Shown in pieces: positions 56,829 through 64,000 of a stretch of DNA of 64,000 nt. This DNA is from Cognatitamlana onchidii. Its GTDB lineage: Bacteria; Bacteroidota; Bacteroidia; Flavobacteriales; Flavobacteriaceae. The position numbers and the translations under genes are program-made. The stretch lies in assembly GCF_004804355.1 (NCBI RefSeq), contig NZ_SRWZ01000004.1:124001-188000 (forward strand), in the 5' to 3' direction. How positions within the stretch are numbered: the first letter of the stretch is position 1; each line of letters begins with the position of its first letter. Under the pieces are notes generated by a model. The model was not told where the DNA came from, did no database searches, and saw nothing but the letters and a program-made list of their open reading frames with translations.

Positions 56829-56861
56829 AAAAGGCACCTTTTTACAAAAAGGTGCCTTTTT
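56829..56861. terminator. convergent terminator, glycogen-binding gene / thyA
   Basis: Perfect 15-bp arms (56829-56843 and 56846-56860) around a 2-base loop, with A and T runs outside, ending both convergent genes. Confidence 0.9.
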
Positions 56862-56864
56862 CAT

Positions 56865-57689
56865 TTATACAGCTACAACACCTTTTATATGGGGGTGTGG
56901 GTTGTAATCTTTTAAAGTAAAATCTTCAAAGGTAAAATCGAAAATATCTTTTATATCAGGGTTTAAAATCATTTTAGGTAGGGGCCTGATATCTCTTGAT
57001 AGCTGCAACTTTAGCTGCTCATAGTGATTGCTGTAAATATGCGCATCGCCAAATGTGTGAATAAATTCACCAGCCTCATAGCCGCATACCTGAGCCATCA
57101 TCATTGTAAATAGTGCATATGATGCAATATTGAATGGAACTCCCAAAAATATGTCTGCACTTCTTTGATAGAGTTGACAAGATAGTTTACCATCGGCCAC
57201 GTAAAACTGAAAAAAGGCATGGCATGGCGGAAGCGCTGCTTTTCCGTTAGAAACGTTTTCACTAAAAGAAACAGATGTGTCTGGTAGCACTGATGGATTC
57301 CAAGCAGAAACCAACATTCTTCTGCTATCTGGATTGTTTTTAAGAGTGGTAATAACTTCTTTAATTTGGTCTATTTCATCACTATTCCAATTACGCCATT
57401 GATGCCCATAAACGGGTCCCAAATCACCGTTTTCATCTGCCCATTCATTCCATATTCTTACCCCGTTTTTGGTAAGATAATCAATGTTAGTATCACCTTT
57501 TAAAAACCATAATAGTTCGTAAATTATCGACTTTAAATGTAATTTTTTTGTGGTCACCATAGGGAAACCTTCGCTCAAATCGAAGCGCATTTGATAACCA
57601 AATACACTTTTTGTTCCAGTGCCAGTACGATCGCTTTTTTCGTTGCCGTTCTCTAAAACATGCTTTACTAGGTCGTGGTATTGTTTCAT
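56865..57689 (-). CDS. thyA: thymidylate synthase
   Basis: A 274-residue enzyme that methylates dUMP using methylene-tetrahydrofolate. Catalytic Cys156 is in [37 protein letters not shown] and the dUMP-binding [18 protein letters not shown] are present. A short insert ([11 protein letters not shown]) lies before the catalytic Cys. It is divergent from nothing close; upstream are two palindromes (57695-57715, 57745-57760). Confidence 0.97.
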   Translation of the reverse strand: MKQYHDLVKHVLENGNEKSDRTGTGTKSVFGYQMRFDLSEGFPMVTTKKLHLKSIIYELLWFLKGDTNIDYLTKNGVRIWNEWADENGDLGPVYGHQWRNWNSDEIDQIKEVITTLKNNPDSRRMLVSAWNPSVLPDTSVSFSENVSNGKAALPPCHAFFQFYVADGKLSCQLYQRSADIFLGVPFNIASYALFTMMMAQVCGYEAGEFIHTFGDAHIYSNHYEQLKLQLSRDIRPLPKMILNPDIKDIFDFTFEDFTLKDYNPHPHIKGVVAV

Positions 57690-57691
57690 AT

Positions 57692-57760
57692 GCTATTCCT
57701 AGTATACATAGGAATTTTGGTTTAAAATTATACGTATTTGCAGGTCATAAAATTTTATGA
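57692..57760. promoter_or_regulatory. two inverted repeats upstream of thyA
   Basis: ATTCCTA (57695-57701) and TAGGAAT (57709-57715) are perfect 7-bp arms 6 bp from the thyA start codon; TCATAAAATTTTATGA at 57745-57760 is a perfect 16-bp palindrome. They may be regulatory, but the second is AT-rich and may be chance. Confidence 0.4.
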
Positions 57761-57891
57761 TTGCAGCATTGCAATTTAACAAAAAGACAAATTACTATTT
57801 TGAGAGAAAAGTATATAGATATTAAAAGTTATTAACGAGAAGCTAAATGGGTTAAAGGTTTTTTAAAACCTGTAGTGTTTGGCATTCTAAA

Positions 57892-59418
57892 TTAGCCGAT
57901 AATCATTCCAGCAATGGTTGCTGAAACAAGCGATGCTATGGTGCCTCCAATGAGTGCTTTCATGCCAAATCTAGATAGGGTTTTACGTTGCCCAGGAGCC
58001 AAAGATCCTATACCTCCAATTTGAATGCCAATAGAGGCAAAATTAGCAAACCCGCAAAGCATATAAGTGGCCATAATTATTGATTTTTCATAACGAAGGT
58101 GTAAAGCGTTTGAAGCATCTTTTAAGTCTGCTAATTGAATATATCCTATAAATTCACTAGCAGCCAACTTAATTCCAAGTAATTGACCCATCAAGGCCAT
58201 GTCTTCTTTGGCAACACCAATAAGCCACATGAGTGGAGCAAAGGTGTAGCCCAAAATTAGCTCAAGTGATAGGTTTTCATAAGTAGTATTGGAAGCGATG
58301 AAATTATTTAAAGAAGTGATGTCTCCAATCCAACCTAAAATACCATTAAACATAGCAATAAAAGCAACAAAAACTAAGAGCATGGCGCCTACGTTTACCG
58401 CTAGTTTTAATCCTTCTGTGGTGCCGTTTGCAATGGCGTCTAAAAAGTTTGCTCCAATTTTTTCTTGAGAAACAGACACATCTGTGTTTACTCTGGCCGT
58501 TTGAGGATATAATATTTTTGAAATCACTATGGCGCCTGGAGCCGCCATTACTGAGGCTGCTAATAAATGTTTAGCATAGAAAAGGCGCAGGGCTTCATCA
58601 CTTCCTCCAAGAAACCCAATATAGGCTGCCAGAACAGCACCAGCCACAGTGGCCATACCGCCAATCATAACCAGTAGCATTTCAGATTTGTTCATTTTTT
58701 CGAGGTATGCCTTTATTAACAGCGGGGCTTCTGTTTGTCCTAAAAAAATGTTGCCTGCCACACTAAGGCTTTCTGCTCCTGAAATTTTAAGTCCTTTAGA
58801 AAGTAGCCAAGCCATGGCTTTGACAATCTTTTGAATGATACCTAAATAAAAAAGAACTGAAGTTAATGCCGAAAAGAAGATAATAGTTGGAAGTACCTGA
58901 AAAGCGAAAATAAAACCGAAAGTTTCCATATCTACTACCAAACCCTCAAATAAAAATTTACTACCAGCTCTAGTGAAGTCTAAAACGCTAACAAATAAAC
59001 TACCTATAAATTCAAATACATTTTTTATTAGGTCTATTTTTAAAACGCCTATAGCTATAAATAATTGAAAGGCTAGACCTAATCCTACAATACGCCAGTT
59101 AATTGCTTTTCTGTTGCTGCTAAAAAGTAAAGCAAGGCAAACTAAAGAGAGCATACCAATGAGGCCTCGGAATAAGCTATTCAATGAAAATCCTTGGTTT
59201 GGGATAATGGTTTTGGTTGTTGACTTTGGAATATCAAGGGCTGAATCACTAGTAACCTCAGTCTTGTGGGGTTTCTCAAACGATAATGTTGTCGAGTCTA
59301 TTAACGTGGTTTTTTTAACAGGACTACTAATTATAGGATCGCTTTTGTCATTTTGCGCCTTAGCATTTAAAGAAAATAAGATGCAGGAAGCAACAAAAAA
59401 CAAAAAAAGCCTTTTCAT
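57892..59418 (-). CDS. concentrative nucleoside transporter (NupC type) with N-terminal extension
   Basis: A 508-residue protein. Residues 90-508 are a CNT transporter (about ten helices; GLAFQLFIAIGVLKI, AGNIFLGQTEAPLLIKAYLEKM, and FANFASIGIQIGGIGSLAPGQR). Residues 1-21 look like a signal peptide (ending NAKAQ), then about 70 polar residues before the first transporter helix. That extension is not part of the classical CNT. It imports nucleosides with sodium or protons. The UVR nuclease gene ends 9 bp upstream of it on the same strand. Confidence 0.9.
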   Translation of the reverse strand: MKRLFLFFVASCILFSLNAKAQNDKSDPIISSPVKKTTLIDSTTLSFEKPHKTEVTSDSALDIPKSTTKTIIPNQGFSLNSLFRGLIGMLSLVCLALLFSSNRKAINWRIVGLGLAFQLFIAIGVLKIDLIKNVFEFIGSLFVSVLDFTRAGSKFLFEGLVVDMETFGFIFAFQVLPTIIFFSALTSVLFYLGIIQKIVKAMAWLLSKGLKISGAESLSVAGNIFLGQTEAPLLIKAYLEKMNKSEMLLVMIGGMATVAGAVLAAYIGFLGGSDEALRLFYAKHLLAASVMAAPGAIVISKILYPQTARVNTDVSVSQEKIGANFLDAIANGTTEGLKLAVNVGAMLLVFVAFIAMFNGILGWIGDITSLNNFIASNTTYENLSLELILGYTFAPLMWLIGVAKEDMALMGQLLGIKLAASEFIGYIQLADLKDASNALHLRYEKSIIMATYMLCGFANFASIGIQIGGIGSLAPGQRKTLSRFGMKALIGGTIASLVSATIAGMIIG

Positions 59419-59427
59419 AATGCTGTA

Positions 59428-60051
59428 TTACTCACGTTTTGAAATTTCATCTCTAATGCGGGCTGCTTTTTCGTAGTCTTCATTAGCCACTGCTTCATCC
59501 AACAGTTTTTTTAGCTCTTCAATGGATTTACCTTTAAAGCTTTCTTTAGGCTGATCGGATTCAAGTTCATTGGTAACCAATTCATCCATTAAGATACTAT
59601 CTTCGTTTTCTTGGTTGGTATCTTCTTTTTTAGGGTTAACTTTTAAATAAATACCGGCCTTATCTAGTATGTTTTTATAAGTAAAAATAGGAGCTTGAAA
59701 ACGCAGGGCTAAGGCAATAGCATCACTAGTTCTAGCGTCAATAATTTCTTCAATTTTATCACGTTCACAAATAAGACTTGAATAAAAAACACCGTCAACT
59801 AACTTGTGAATAATTACTTGTTTAACAACAATATCAAATCGATCAGCAAAGTTTTTAAATAAGTCGTGGGTTAATGGTCTTGGCGGGCTAATTTCTTTCT
59901 CTAATGCAATGGCAATGGATTGCGCTTCAAAAGCACCAATTACTATTGGAAGTTTTCTGTCGCCATCTACTTCATTCAAAATCAAAGCATAAGCCCCATT
60001 TTGGGTCTGGCTATAAGAAATGCCCTTAATATTTAATCTTACTAAACTCAT
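59428..60051 (-). CDS. bifunctional nuclease-family protein (DUF151) with UVR motif
   Basis: A 207-residue protein. Residues 1-135 are the DUF151 fold (LPIVIGAFEAQSIAIALE and RTSDAIALALRFQAPIF), known as a nuclease in some members. Residues 175-205 are a UVR motif (SIEELKKLLDEAVANEDYEKAARIRDEI). It is probably co-transcribed with the nucleoside transporter 9 bp downstream, perhaps linking nucleic-acid breakdown with nucleoside uptake. Confidence 0.85.
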   Translation of the reverse strand: MSLVRLNIKGISYSQTQNGAYALILNEVDGDRKLPIVIGAFEAQSIAIALEKEISPPRPLTHDLFKNFADRFDIVVKQVIIHKLVDGVFYSSLICERDKIEEIIDARTSDAIALALRFQAPIFTYKNILDKAGIYLKVNPKKEDTNQENEDSILMDELVTNELESDQPKESFKGKSIEELKKLLDEAVANEDYEKAARIRDEISKRE

Positions 60052-60170
60052 AATAGTTAAAAACGCAAAGAACCACTTAATTTAGAACTTTACCAACTGC
60101 TAATGCAGAAATAGGTATAAAAAGCTAAATTAAGCAGTTCTATCGTCGATTACAATTTAATATTCTTTTT

Positions 60171-61130
60171 TTATTGCTGAGATTTAAACGCTTTTAATTT
60201 TTCTATGAGTTCTGGAACCACCTGAAAGGCATCGCCAACAACGCCATAATCGGCTGCTTTAAAGAAAGGAGCTTCAGGGTCTGTATTGATAACAACCTTG
60301 GTTTTGGACGCGCTTACCCCGGCTAAGTGCTGTATGGCACCAGAGATCCCAATGGCAATATACAGGTTTGAAGCAACAGGTTTTCCGGTCTGTCCAACAT
60401 GTTCACCATGGGGCCTCCAGCCCAAATCAGATACTGGTTTTGAACAGGCGGTTGCTGCACCCAATACATGGGCTAATTCTTCAATCATACCCCAATTCTC
60501 AGGACCTTTTAAGCCTCTTCCACCAGATACAACTATTTCGGCATCTGCTATGGTTACCTTGTCACTTGCTTTATCGACAGATTTAACAGAAATGCCAGAT
60601 TCAGGTAAGGCAGGTGCAAAATCTTCTACGCTGGCACTCGCACTATTTTCAACGATACCAAAGGCATTATTTGAAACACCTAATATTTTTATTTTGGTAT
60701 TTATTTGTGTCAACTCAAATGCTTTGTTTGTAAAGGCATTGCGTTTTACAGTAAATGGACTTGTGTTTGAAGGTTCAGCAATAACATTTGAAGCATAACC
60801 AGCCTCTAGCTTAACGGCTAAAAGTGGGGCTAAATATTTACTATCGGCACTAGAACTTACAATAACAACCTGTGCAGATTCCCGCTCTGCAGCTTGTTGA
60901 ATAATACTAGCATAGGTGTGCGCATTAAAGTCATTTAATGAAGGGTTGCTCACATTCAAAACTTTATCGACCCCAAAGTTTCCTAAAGGAGAAGCATCAT
61001 TTACGTTTATGGAAATTGCTGTAACCGAAGTGCCTAATTGATCTGCTACGGCTTTAGCATAAGAAGCCACTTCAAAAGCTGCTTTTTTAAAAGTTCCTTG
61101 ATCTGATTCTGTATATACTAAAACGGACAT
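60171..61130 (-). CDS. etfA: electron transfer flavoprotein alpha subunit
   Basis: A 319-residue subunit from the ATG at 61130 (MSVLVYTESDQG); the frame is open to 61169 but that start would span a palindrome. The C-terminal FAD domain carries VSGGRGLKGPENW, KPVSDLGWRPHGEHVGQTGK and AIGISGAIQHLAG, as in EtfA. With EtfB it takes electrons from acyl-CoA dehydrogenases. It is downstream of etfB by 75 bp. Confidence 0.95.
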   Translation of the reverse strand: MSVLVYTESDQGTFKKAAFEVASYAKAVADQLGTSVTAISINVNDASPLGNFGVDKVLNVSNPSLNDFNAHTYASIIQQAAERESAQVVIVSSSADSKYLAPLLAVKLEAGYASNVIAEPSNTSPFTVKRNAFTNKAFELTQINTKIKILGVSNNAFGIVENSASASVEDFAPALPESGISVKSVDKASDKVTIADAEIVVSGGRGLKGPENWGMIEELAHVLGAATACSKPVSDLGWRPHGEHVGQTGKPVASNLYIAIGISGAIQHLAGVSASKTKVVINTDPEAPFFKAADYGVVGDAFQVVPELIEKLKAFKSQQ

Positions 61131-61147
61131 AATTTGTGTTTTGTCAT

Positions 61148-61163
61148 CCTGAGTATACTCAGG
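61148..61163. repeat. 16-bp palindrome between etfB and etfA
   Basis: CCTGAGTATACTCAGG is a perfect palindrome 17 bp upstream of the etfA start. With its TCAT flank it recalls the TCATCCTGAG repeats found in Bacteroidota intergenic hairpins, so it may be a relic REP-like element or an RNA hairpin that sets subunit ratio. Confidence 0.5.
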
Positions 61164-61205
61164 GTTCATTAATTTATTTTTAAGATTCCTTACAAGCCTA
61201 AAGGT

Positions 61206-61952
61206 TTATATTACCTTAGCTTCATTATGAAGTAGGTTTACCAATTCGTCTAAGTTGTCTGGTTCTACTAACGTTACGGCACCTTTTGGGGCTGGTTTCT
61301 CAAACGAGACCGACGATGTTGCTGCATCTGCGCTTGTAGGTTCAACAATGTTTAAAGGTTTTTTACGTGCCATCATTATGCCACGCATGTTAGGAATACG
61401 TAGGTCGCTTTCTTCAACTAAGCCTTTTTGTCCACCAATAACCAAAGGTAAAGATGTGGATACTGTTTCTTTTCCTCCATCAATTTCTCTGGTTGCTTTT
61501 GCGTTGTTACCATCTATGTCTAGGCCAATGCAGTTGTTTACAAAGTTGGCATTGATTAAACCTGCAATCATACCAGGAACCATACCGCCATTATAGTCTA
61601 TAGACTCACGACCAGCAATTACTAAATCGTATTCCCCTTCTTTAACCACATTGGCTAGTTGTTTGGCTACAAAAAAACCATCTGTTGCTGTTGCATTTAC
61701 CCTTATGGCGGCGTCTGCACCAATAGCTAAAGCTTTTCTTAAGGTTGGTTCAGTATCAGCTCCTCCCACGTTTACAACAGTAACTTGAGCTCCTTGTTTT
61801 TCTTTAAACCACATGGCACGAGTTAAACCAAATTCATCATTTGGGTTTATTACAAACTGAACACCATTGGTATCAAATTTTGTATCACTTTCGGTAAAGT
61901 TAATTTTTGAAGTAGTGTCTGGAACATGACTAATACACACTAATATTTTCAT
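61206..61952 (-). CDS. etfB: electron transfer flavoprotein beta subunit
   Basis: A 248-residue subunit. The signature region VAGRESIDYNGGMVPGMIAG and LPLVIGGQKGLVEESDLRIPNMRGIMMARKKPL are typical for EtfB. It binds AMP and docks to EtfA. It is first in the etfBA pair. A 32-bp perfect palindrome lies 59-90 bp upstream of its start. Confidence 0.95.
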   Translation of the reverse strand: MKILVCISHVPDTTSKINFTESDTKFDTNGVQFVINPNDEFGLTRAMWFKEKQGAQVTVVNVGGADTEPTLRKALAIGADAAIRVNATATDGFFVAKQLANVVKEGEYDLVIAGRESIDYNGGMVPGMIAGLINANFVNNCIGLDIDGNNAKATREIDGGKETVSTSLPLVIGGQKGLVEESDLRIPNMRGIMMARKKPLNIVEPTSADAATSSVSFEKPAPKGAVTLVEPDNLDELVNLLHNEAKVI

Positions 61953-62010
61953 CTTTTTGTCTATTAAAAGGTCTAATTTTTTGTGGCAACGAAGTTACTT
62001 ATTTTATTCC

Positions 62011-62042
62011 ATATTTTTACTATGCATGCATAGTAAAAATAT
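62011..62042. promoter_or_regulatory. 32-bp perfect palindrome, candidate regulator site
   Basis: ATATTTTTACTATGCA followed by its exact reverse complement, centred at 62026/62027. The core TACTATGCATGCATAGTA is not an AT-run. It lies 59 bp upstream of etfB and 270 bp upstream of pdhB, so etfBA is the likely target. I cannot name the protein that binds it. Confidence 0.75.
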
Positions 62043-62281
62043 AATAATTTCTATAATTGCAATAAGTTTTTTTTGAAAAAGCTATCTCTCGCCCATTTTT
62101 TTGACGTTCGCCGTAACAAATATCTTTTCGAGTTAGAAAATGCTTTTTAATGTCTTGCATAGTTTTTCTAATTCGTAGTTTTTTCTATTCAAGGCAGGTT
62201 TATTTGAAAATTTGCAAAGGAAATAGCTTATTTTTATCTTTTTTGAAATTACTTTTTAACGGAAGTGTTATGAAATATTCC

Positions 62282-62289
62282 TATTTTTG
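62282..62289 (+). promoter_or_regulatory. -7 element of the pdhB promoter
   Basis: TATTTTTG fits TAnnTTTG, 23 bp before the pdhB start. A TTTG at 62242-62245 is too far away (36-bp spacer), so no full promoter is claimed. Confidence 0.5.
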
Positions 62290-62312
62290 CAATTCGATTT
62301 AAAATAAATTTA

Positions 62313-63290
62313 ATGAAGACAATTCAATTTAGAGAGGCTGTTTGCGAAGCCATGAGTGAAGAAATGCGCAGAGATGAAAGCGTATATTTAATGGGAGAGG
62401 AAGTAGCGGAATATAATGGTGCATACAAAGCATCCAAAGGAATGTTAGATGAGTTTGGTCCAAAGCGTGTAATTGATACGCCTATTGCCGAGCTAGGTTT
62501 TGCAGGTATTGCTGTTGGATCGACTATGACTGGCAATAGGCCTATCGTAGAATACATGACGTTTAATTTCTCGTTAGTTGGAATTGATCAAATTATTAAT
62601 AATGCTGCAAAAATCAGACAAATGTCTGGTGGTCAATTTAAATGTCCTATCGTATTTCGTGGGCCAACAGCTTCTGCGGGTCAATTAGGAGCTACACACT
62701 CTCAAGCATTTGAAAGTTGGTTTGCAAACACACCAGGACTAAAAGTTATTGTACCTTCAAATCCATATGACGCTAAAGGATTGCTTAAAGCGGCCATTAG
62801 AGATGACGATCCGGTTATTTTTATGGAAAGTGAACAAATGTATGGAGATAAAGGTGAGGTACCAGAAGGTGAGTATATTGTGCCTATTGGAGTTGCCGAT
62901 ATTAAGCGAGAAGGAACAGATGTAACCATTGTATCTTTTGGTAAAATAATTAAAGAGGCTTACAAAGCAGCCGATGAATTAGAGAAAGAAGGTATTTCTT
63001 GTGAAATTATAGATTTGCGTACTGTTCGTCCAATGGATAGAAAAGCTATTGTTGAATCTGTTAAGAAAACAAATAGATTAGTCGTTTTAGAAGAAGCTTG
63101 GCCGTTTGGAAATGTTGCTACAGAGATTACGTACTTGGTACAATCTGAAGCATTCGATTATTTAGATGCACCAGTAGTAAAGATAAATACAGCAGATACC
63201 CCTGCACCATATTCGCCGGTATTACTAGCAGAATGGTTGCCAAACCATGAAGATGTTATAAAAGCTGTTAAAAAAGTAATGTATAAATAA
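62313..63290 (+). CDS. pdhB: pyruvate dehydrogenase E1 component, beta subunit
   Basis: A 325-residue transketolase-type subunit. TIQFREAVCEAMSEEMRRDE, TPIAELGFAGIAVGSTM, FRGPTASAGQLGATHSQAFESWFANTPGLK and EEAWPFGNVATEI match E1-beta of 2-oxo acid dehydrogenases; the length and start resemble PdhB. It oxidises pyruvate with PdhA and feeds acetyl-CoA, but PdhA is not in the window. A branched-chain dehydrogenase subunit is the less likely alternative. Confidence 0.92.
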   Translation: MKTIQFREAVCEAMSEEMRRDESVYLMGEEVAEYNGAYKASKGMLDEFGPKRVIDTPIAELGFAGIAVGSTMTGNRPIVEYMTFNFSLVGIDQIINNAAKIRQMSGGQFKCPIVFRGPTASAGQLGATHSQAFESWFANTPGLKVIVPSNPYDAKGLLKAAIRDDDPVIFMESEQMYGDKGEVPEGEYIVPIGVADIKREGTDVTIVSFGKIIKEAYKAADELEKEGISCEIIDLRTVRPMDRKAIVESVKKTNRLVVLEEAWPFGNVATEITYLVQSEAFDYLDAPVVKINTADTPAPYSPVLLAEWLPNHEDVIKAVKKVMYK

Positions 63291-63312
63291 TATAACTTTT
63301 TTTACGTTATAT

Positions 63313-63349
63313 AAACTTCATTAACAATATTTGTTGATGAAGTTTTTTT
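63313..63349 (+). terminator. terminator after pdhB
   Basis: 13-bp arms AAACTTCATTAAC and GTTGATGAAGTTT pair with one G-U around a 7-base loop, followed by a T-run, 22 bp after the pdhB stop. Confidence 0.88.
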
Positions 63350-63354
63350 GTGTT

Positions 63355-64000
63355 ATGAAATTAAGATTACTCATCGCCTTACTAGTTTTTGGAGTATGTG
63401 CCTCGTTTGCGCAAACCAAAGTTAGCGGTTATGTTTTTGATGTTAACAAAGAACCTGTTGCTTTTGCTAACGTAATTTTTTCTGGATCGACCGAGGGAAC
63501 AGTCACTAATGAAAACGGTAAGTTTTATTTAGAGTCTGACGAAACTTGGGGTAGCTTGTCTGTGTCGTTTTTGGGTTACGAAACACTAAAGATTTCATTA
63601 AGCAAAAAAGTAAACTATAATTTGGAGTTAATTCTCAAAGAGGAAGCTGCTCAATTAAACGAGGTTGTTATTGTTTCAGGTAAACAACCTAAAAAGAATA
63701 ATCCAGCCATCGATTTACTAAGGAAAATCTGGTCTCATAAGCGTAGTAATGGACTTAGGCAGTTTAAGCAATATCAGTATGACAAATATGAAAAGGTAGA
63801 ATTTGATCTTAATACTGTAGATAGTGCTTTAATGAAAAGCAAACTTTTTCGAGGTATGGAGTTCGTTTTTGATAAAGTAGACACCTCACGAGTTACAGGG
63901 AAAACGTATTTGCCCATTTTTATAAATGAGGCCGTTTCAAAAGTGTATGGGGATAATAGTTTAAATAAAACTAAGGAAGTCTTAGAAGGAAATAAAAACT
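63355..64000 (+). CDS. DUF5686-type outer-membrane protein, N-terminal part (cut by window edge)
   Basis: An open frame from the ATG at 63355 to the window end (215 codons visible, no stop). Residues 1-20 are a signal peptide (CASFAQ), residues 22-105 a carboxypeptidase-regulatory-like domain (VSGYVFDVNKEPVAFANVIF, NENGKFYL), then LNEVVIVSGKQPKKNNPAIDLL as in DUF5686 proteins, whose remainder is usually a large barrel. It begins right after the pdhB terminator. Function unknown. Confidence 0.85.
   Translation, partial: MKLRLLIALLVFGVCASFAQTKVSGYVFDVNKEPVAFANVIFSGSTEGTVTNENGKFYLESDETWGSLSVSFLGYETLKISLSKKVNYNLELILKEEAAQLNEVVIVSGKQPKKNNPAIDLLRKIWSHKRSNGLRQFKQYQYDKYEKVEFDLNTVDSALMKSKLFRGMEFVFDKVDTSRVTGKTYLPIFINEAVSKVYGDNSLNKTKEVLEGNKN

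Larger units (their letters stand above)
61953..62312. promoter_or_regulatory. divergent spacer between etfB and pdhB
   Basis: 360 bp without a gene. It holds the 32-bp palindrome at 62011-62042 and, close to pdhB, a -7 element TATTTTTG at 62282-62289. No other RNA motif was noticed. Confidence 0.6.

Overview
The window looks like a chromosome segment of a Bacteroidota bacterium, most likely a marine or otherwise aquatic member of the Flavobacteriaceae. The DNA is AT-rich. Recognisable promoters follow the Bacteroidota form TTTG-N(18-20)-TAnnTTTG, clear Shine-Dalgarno sites are scarce, and several gene families are typical of flavobacteria: a DUF6089 barrel next to uppS and nadK, two OmpH/Skp paralogues beside BamA, a WD40/OmpA protein, a bacterial GH3 protein, a FolK-deoxynucleoside kinase fusion and a VUT-type queuosine-precursor transporter. 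No phage, insertion sequence, CRISPR array or rRNA gene was seen. Most of the window reads as stable core chromosome.

Layout. 0-2.5 kb: thioredoxin (cut by the window edge), a DnaJ-like co-chaperone and a divergent small heat-shock protein. 2.5-10.7 kb: a minus-strand envelope block (murI, two ompH/skp, bamA, uppS, DUF6089 barrel, nadK, CBS protein). 10.9-17.3 kb: plus-strand pdxJ, hydrolase, methyltransferase, small membrane protein, then tig-clpP-clpX for nascent-chain folding and proteolysis. 17.6-32 kb: a mixed region with an OmpA/WD40 protein, GH3, DUF2797, rpsU, an AsmA-like protein, a queuosine-precursor transporter, FolK-dNK, a lipoprotein, a Tyr/Asp-rich secreted protein, DUF481, and two methyltransferases. 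32-35.1 kb: mutS, then a tRNA-Gly/tRNA-Leu operon. 35.4-38.2 kb: a symporter fused to a solute-binding domain, and a repeat lipoprotein.

38.3-45.5 kb is the most distinctive accessory region. It is a compact seven-gene plus-strand operon behind a 22-bp perfect palindrome: GntR/FCD regulator, beta-decarboxylating dehydrogenase, cyclase-family hydrolase, DUF1537 four-carbon acid-sugar kinase, organic-anion MFS transporter, Gfo/Idh/MocA oxidoreductase and a secreted beta-sandwich protein. I read it as a catabolic route for a small sugar or sugar acid in which an isopropylmalate-dehydrogenase-type enzyme takes the place of the usual PdxA2. The substrate cannot be deduced from sequence.

45.5-64 kb: waaA, a DegT-type aminotransferase and galE (surface glycans), lspA, fabD, an acetyltransferase, a FAD oxidoreductase, a porin-like barrel, an amino-acid permease, a membrane-anchored dihydrofolate reductase, a stand-alone glycogen-binding protein next to a LacI-type operator, thyA, a nucleoside transporter, a bifunctional nuclease, etfBA, pdhB and the start of a DUF5686 protein. 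A 32-bp perfect palindrome lies between etfB and pdhB. All assignments come from reading the sequence and motif knowledge; no database search was run.
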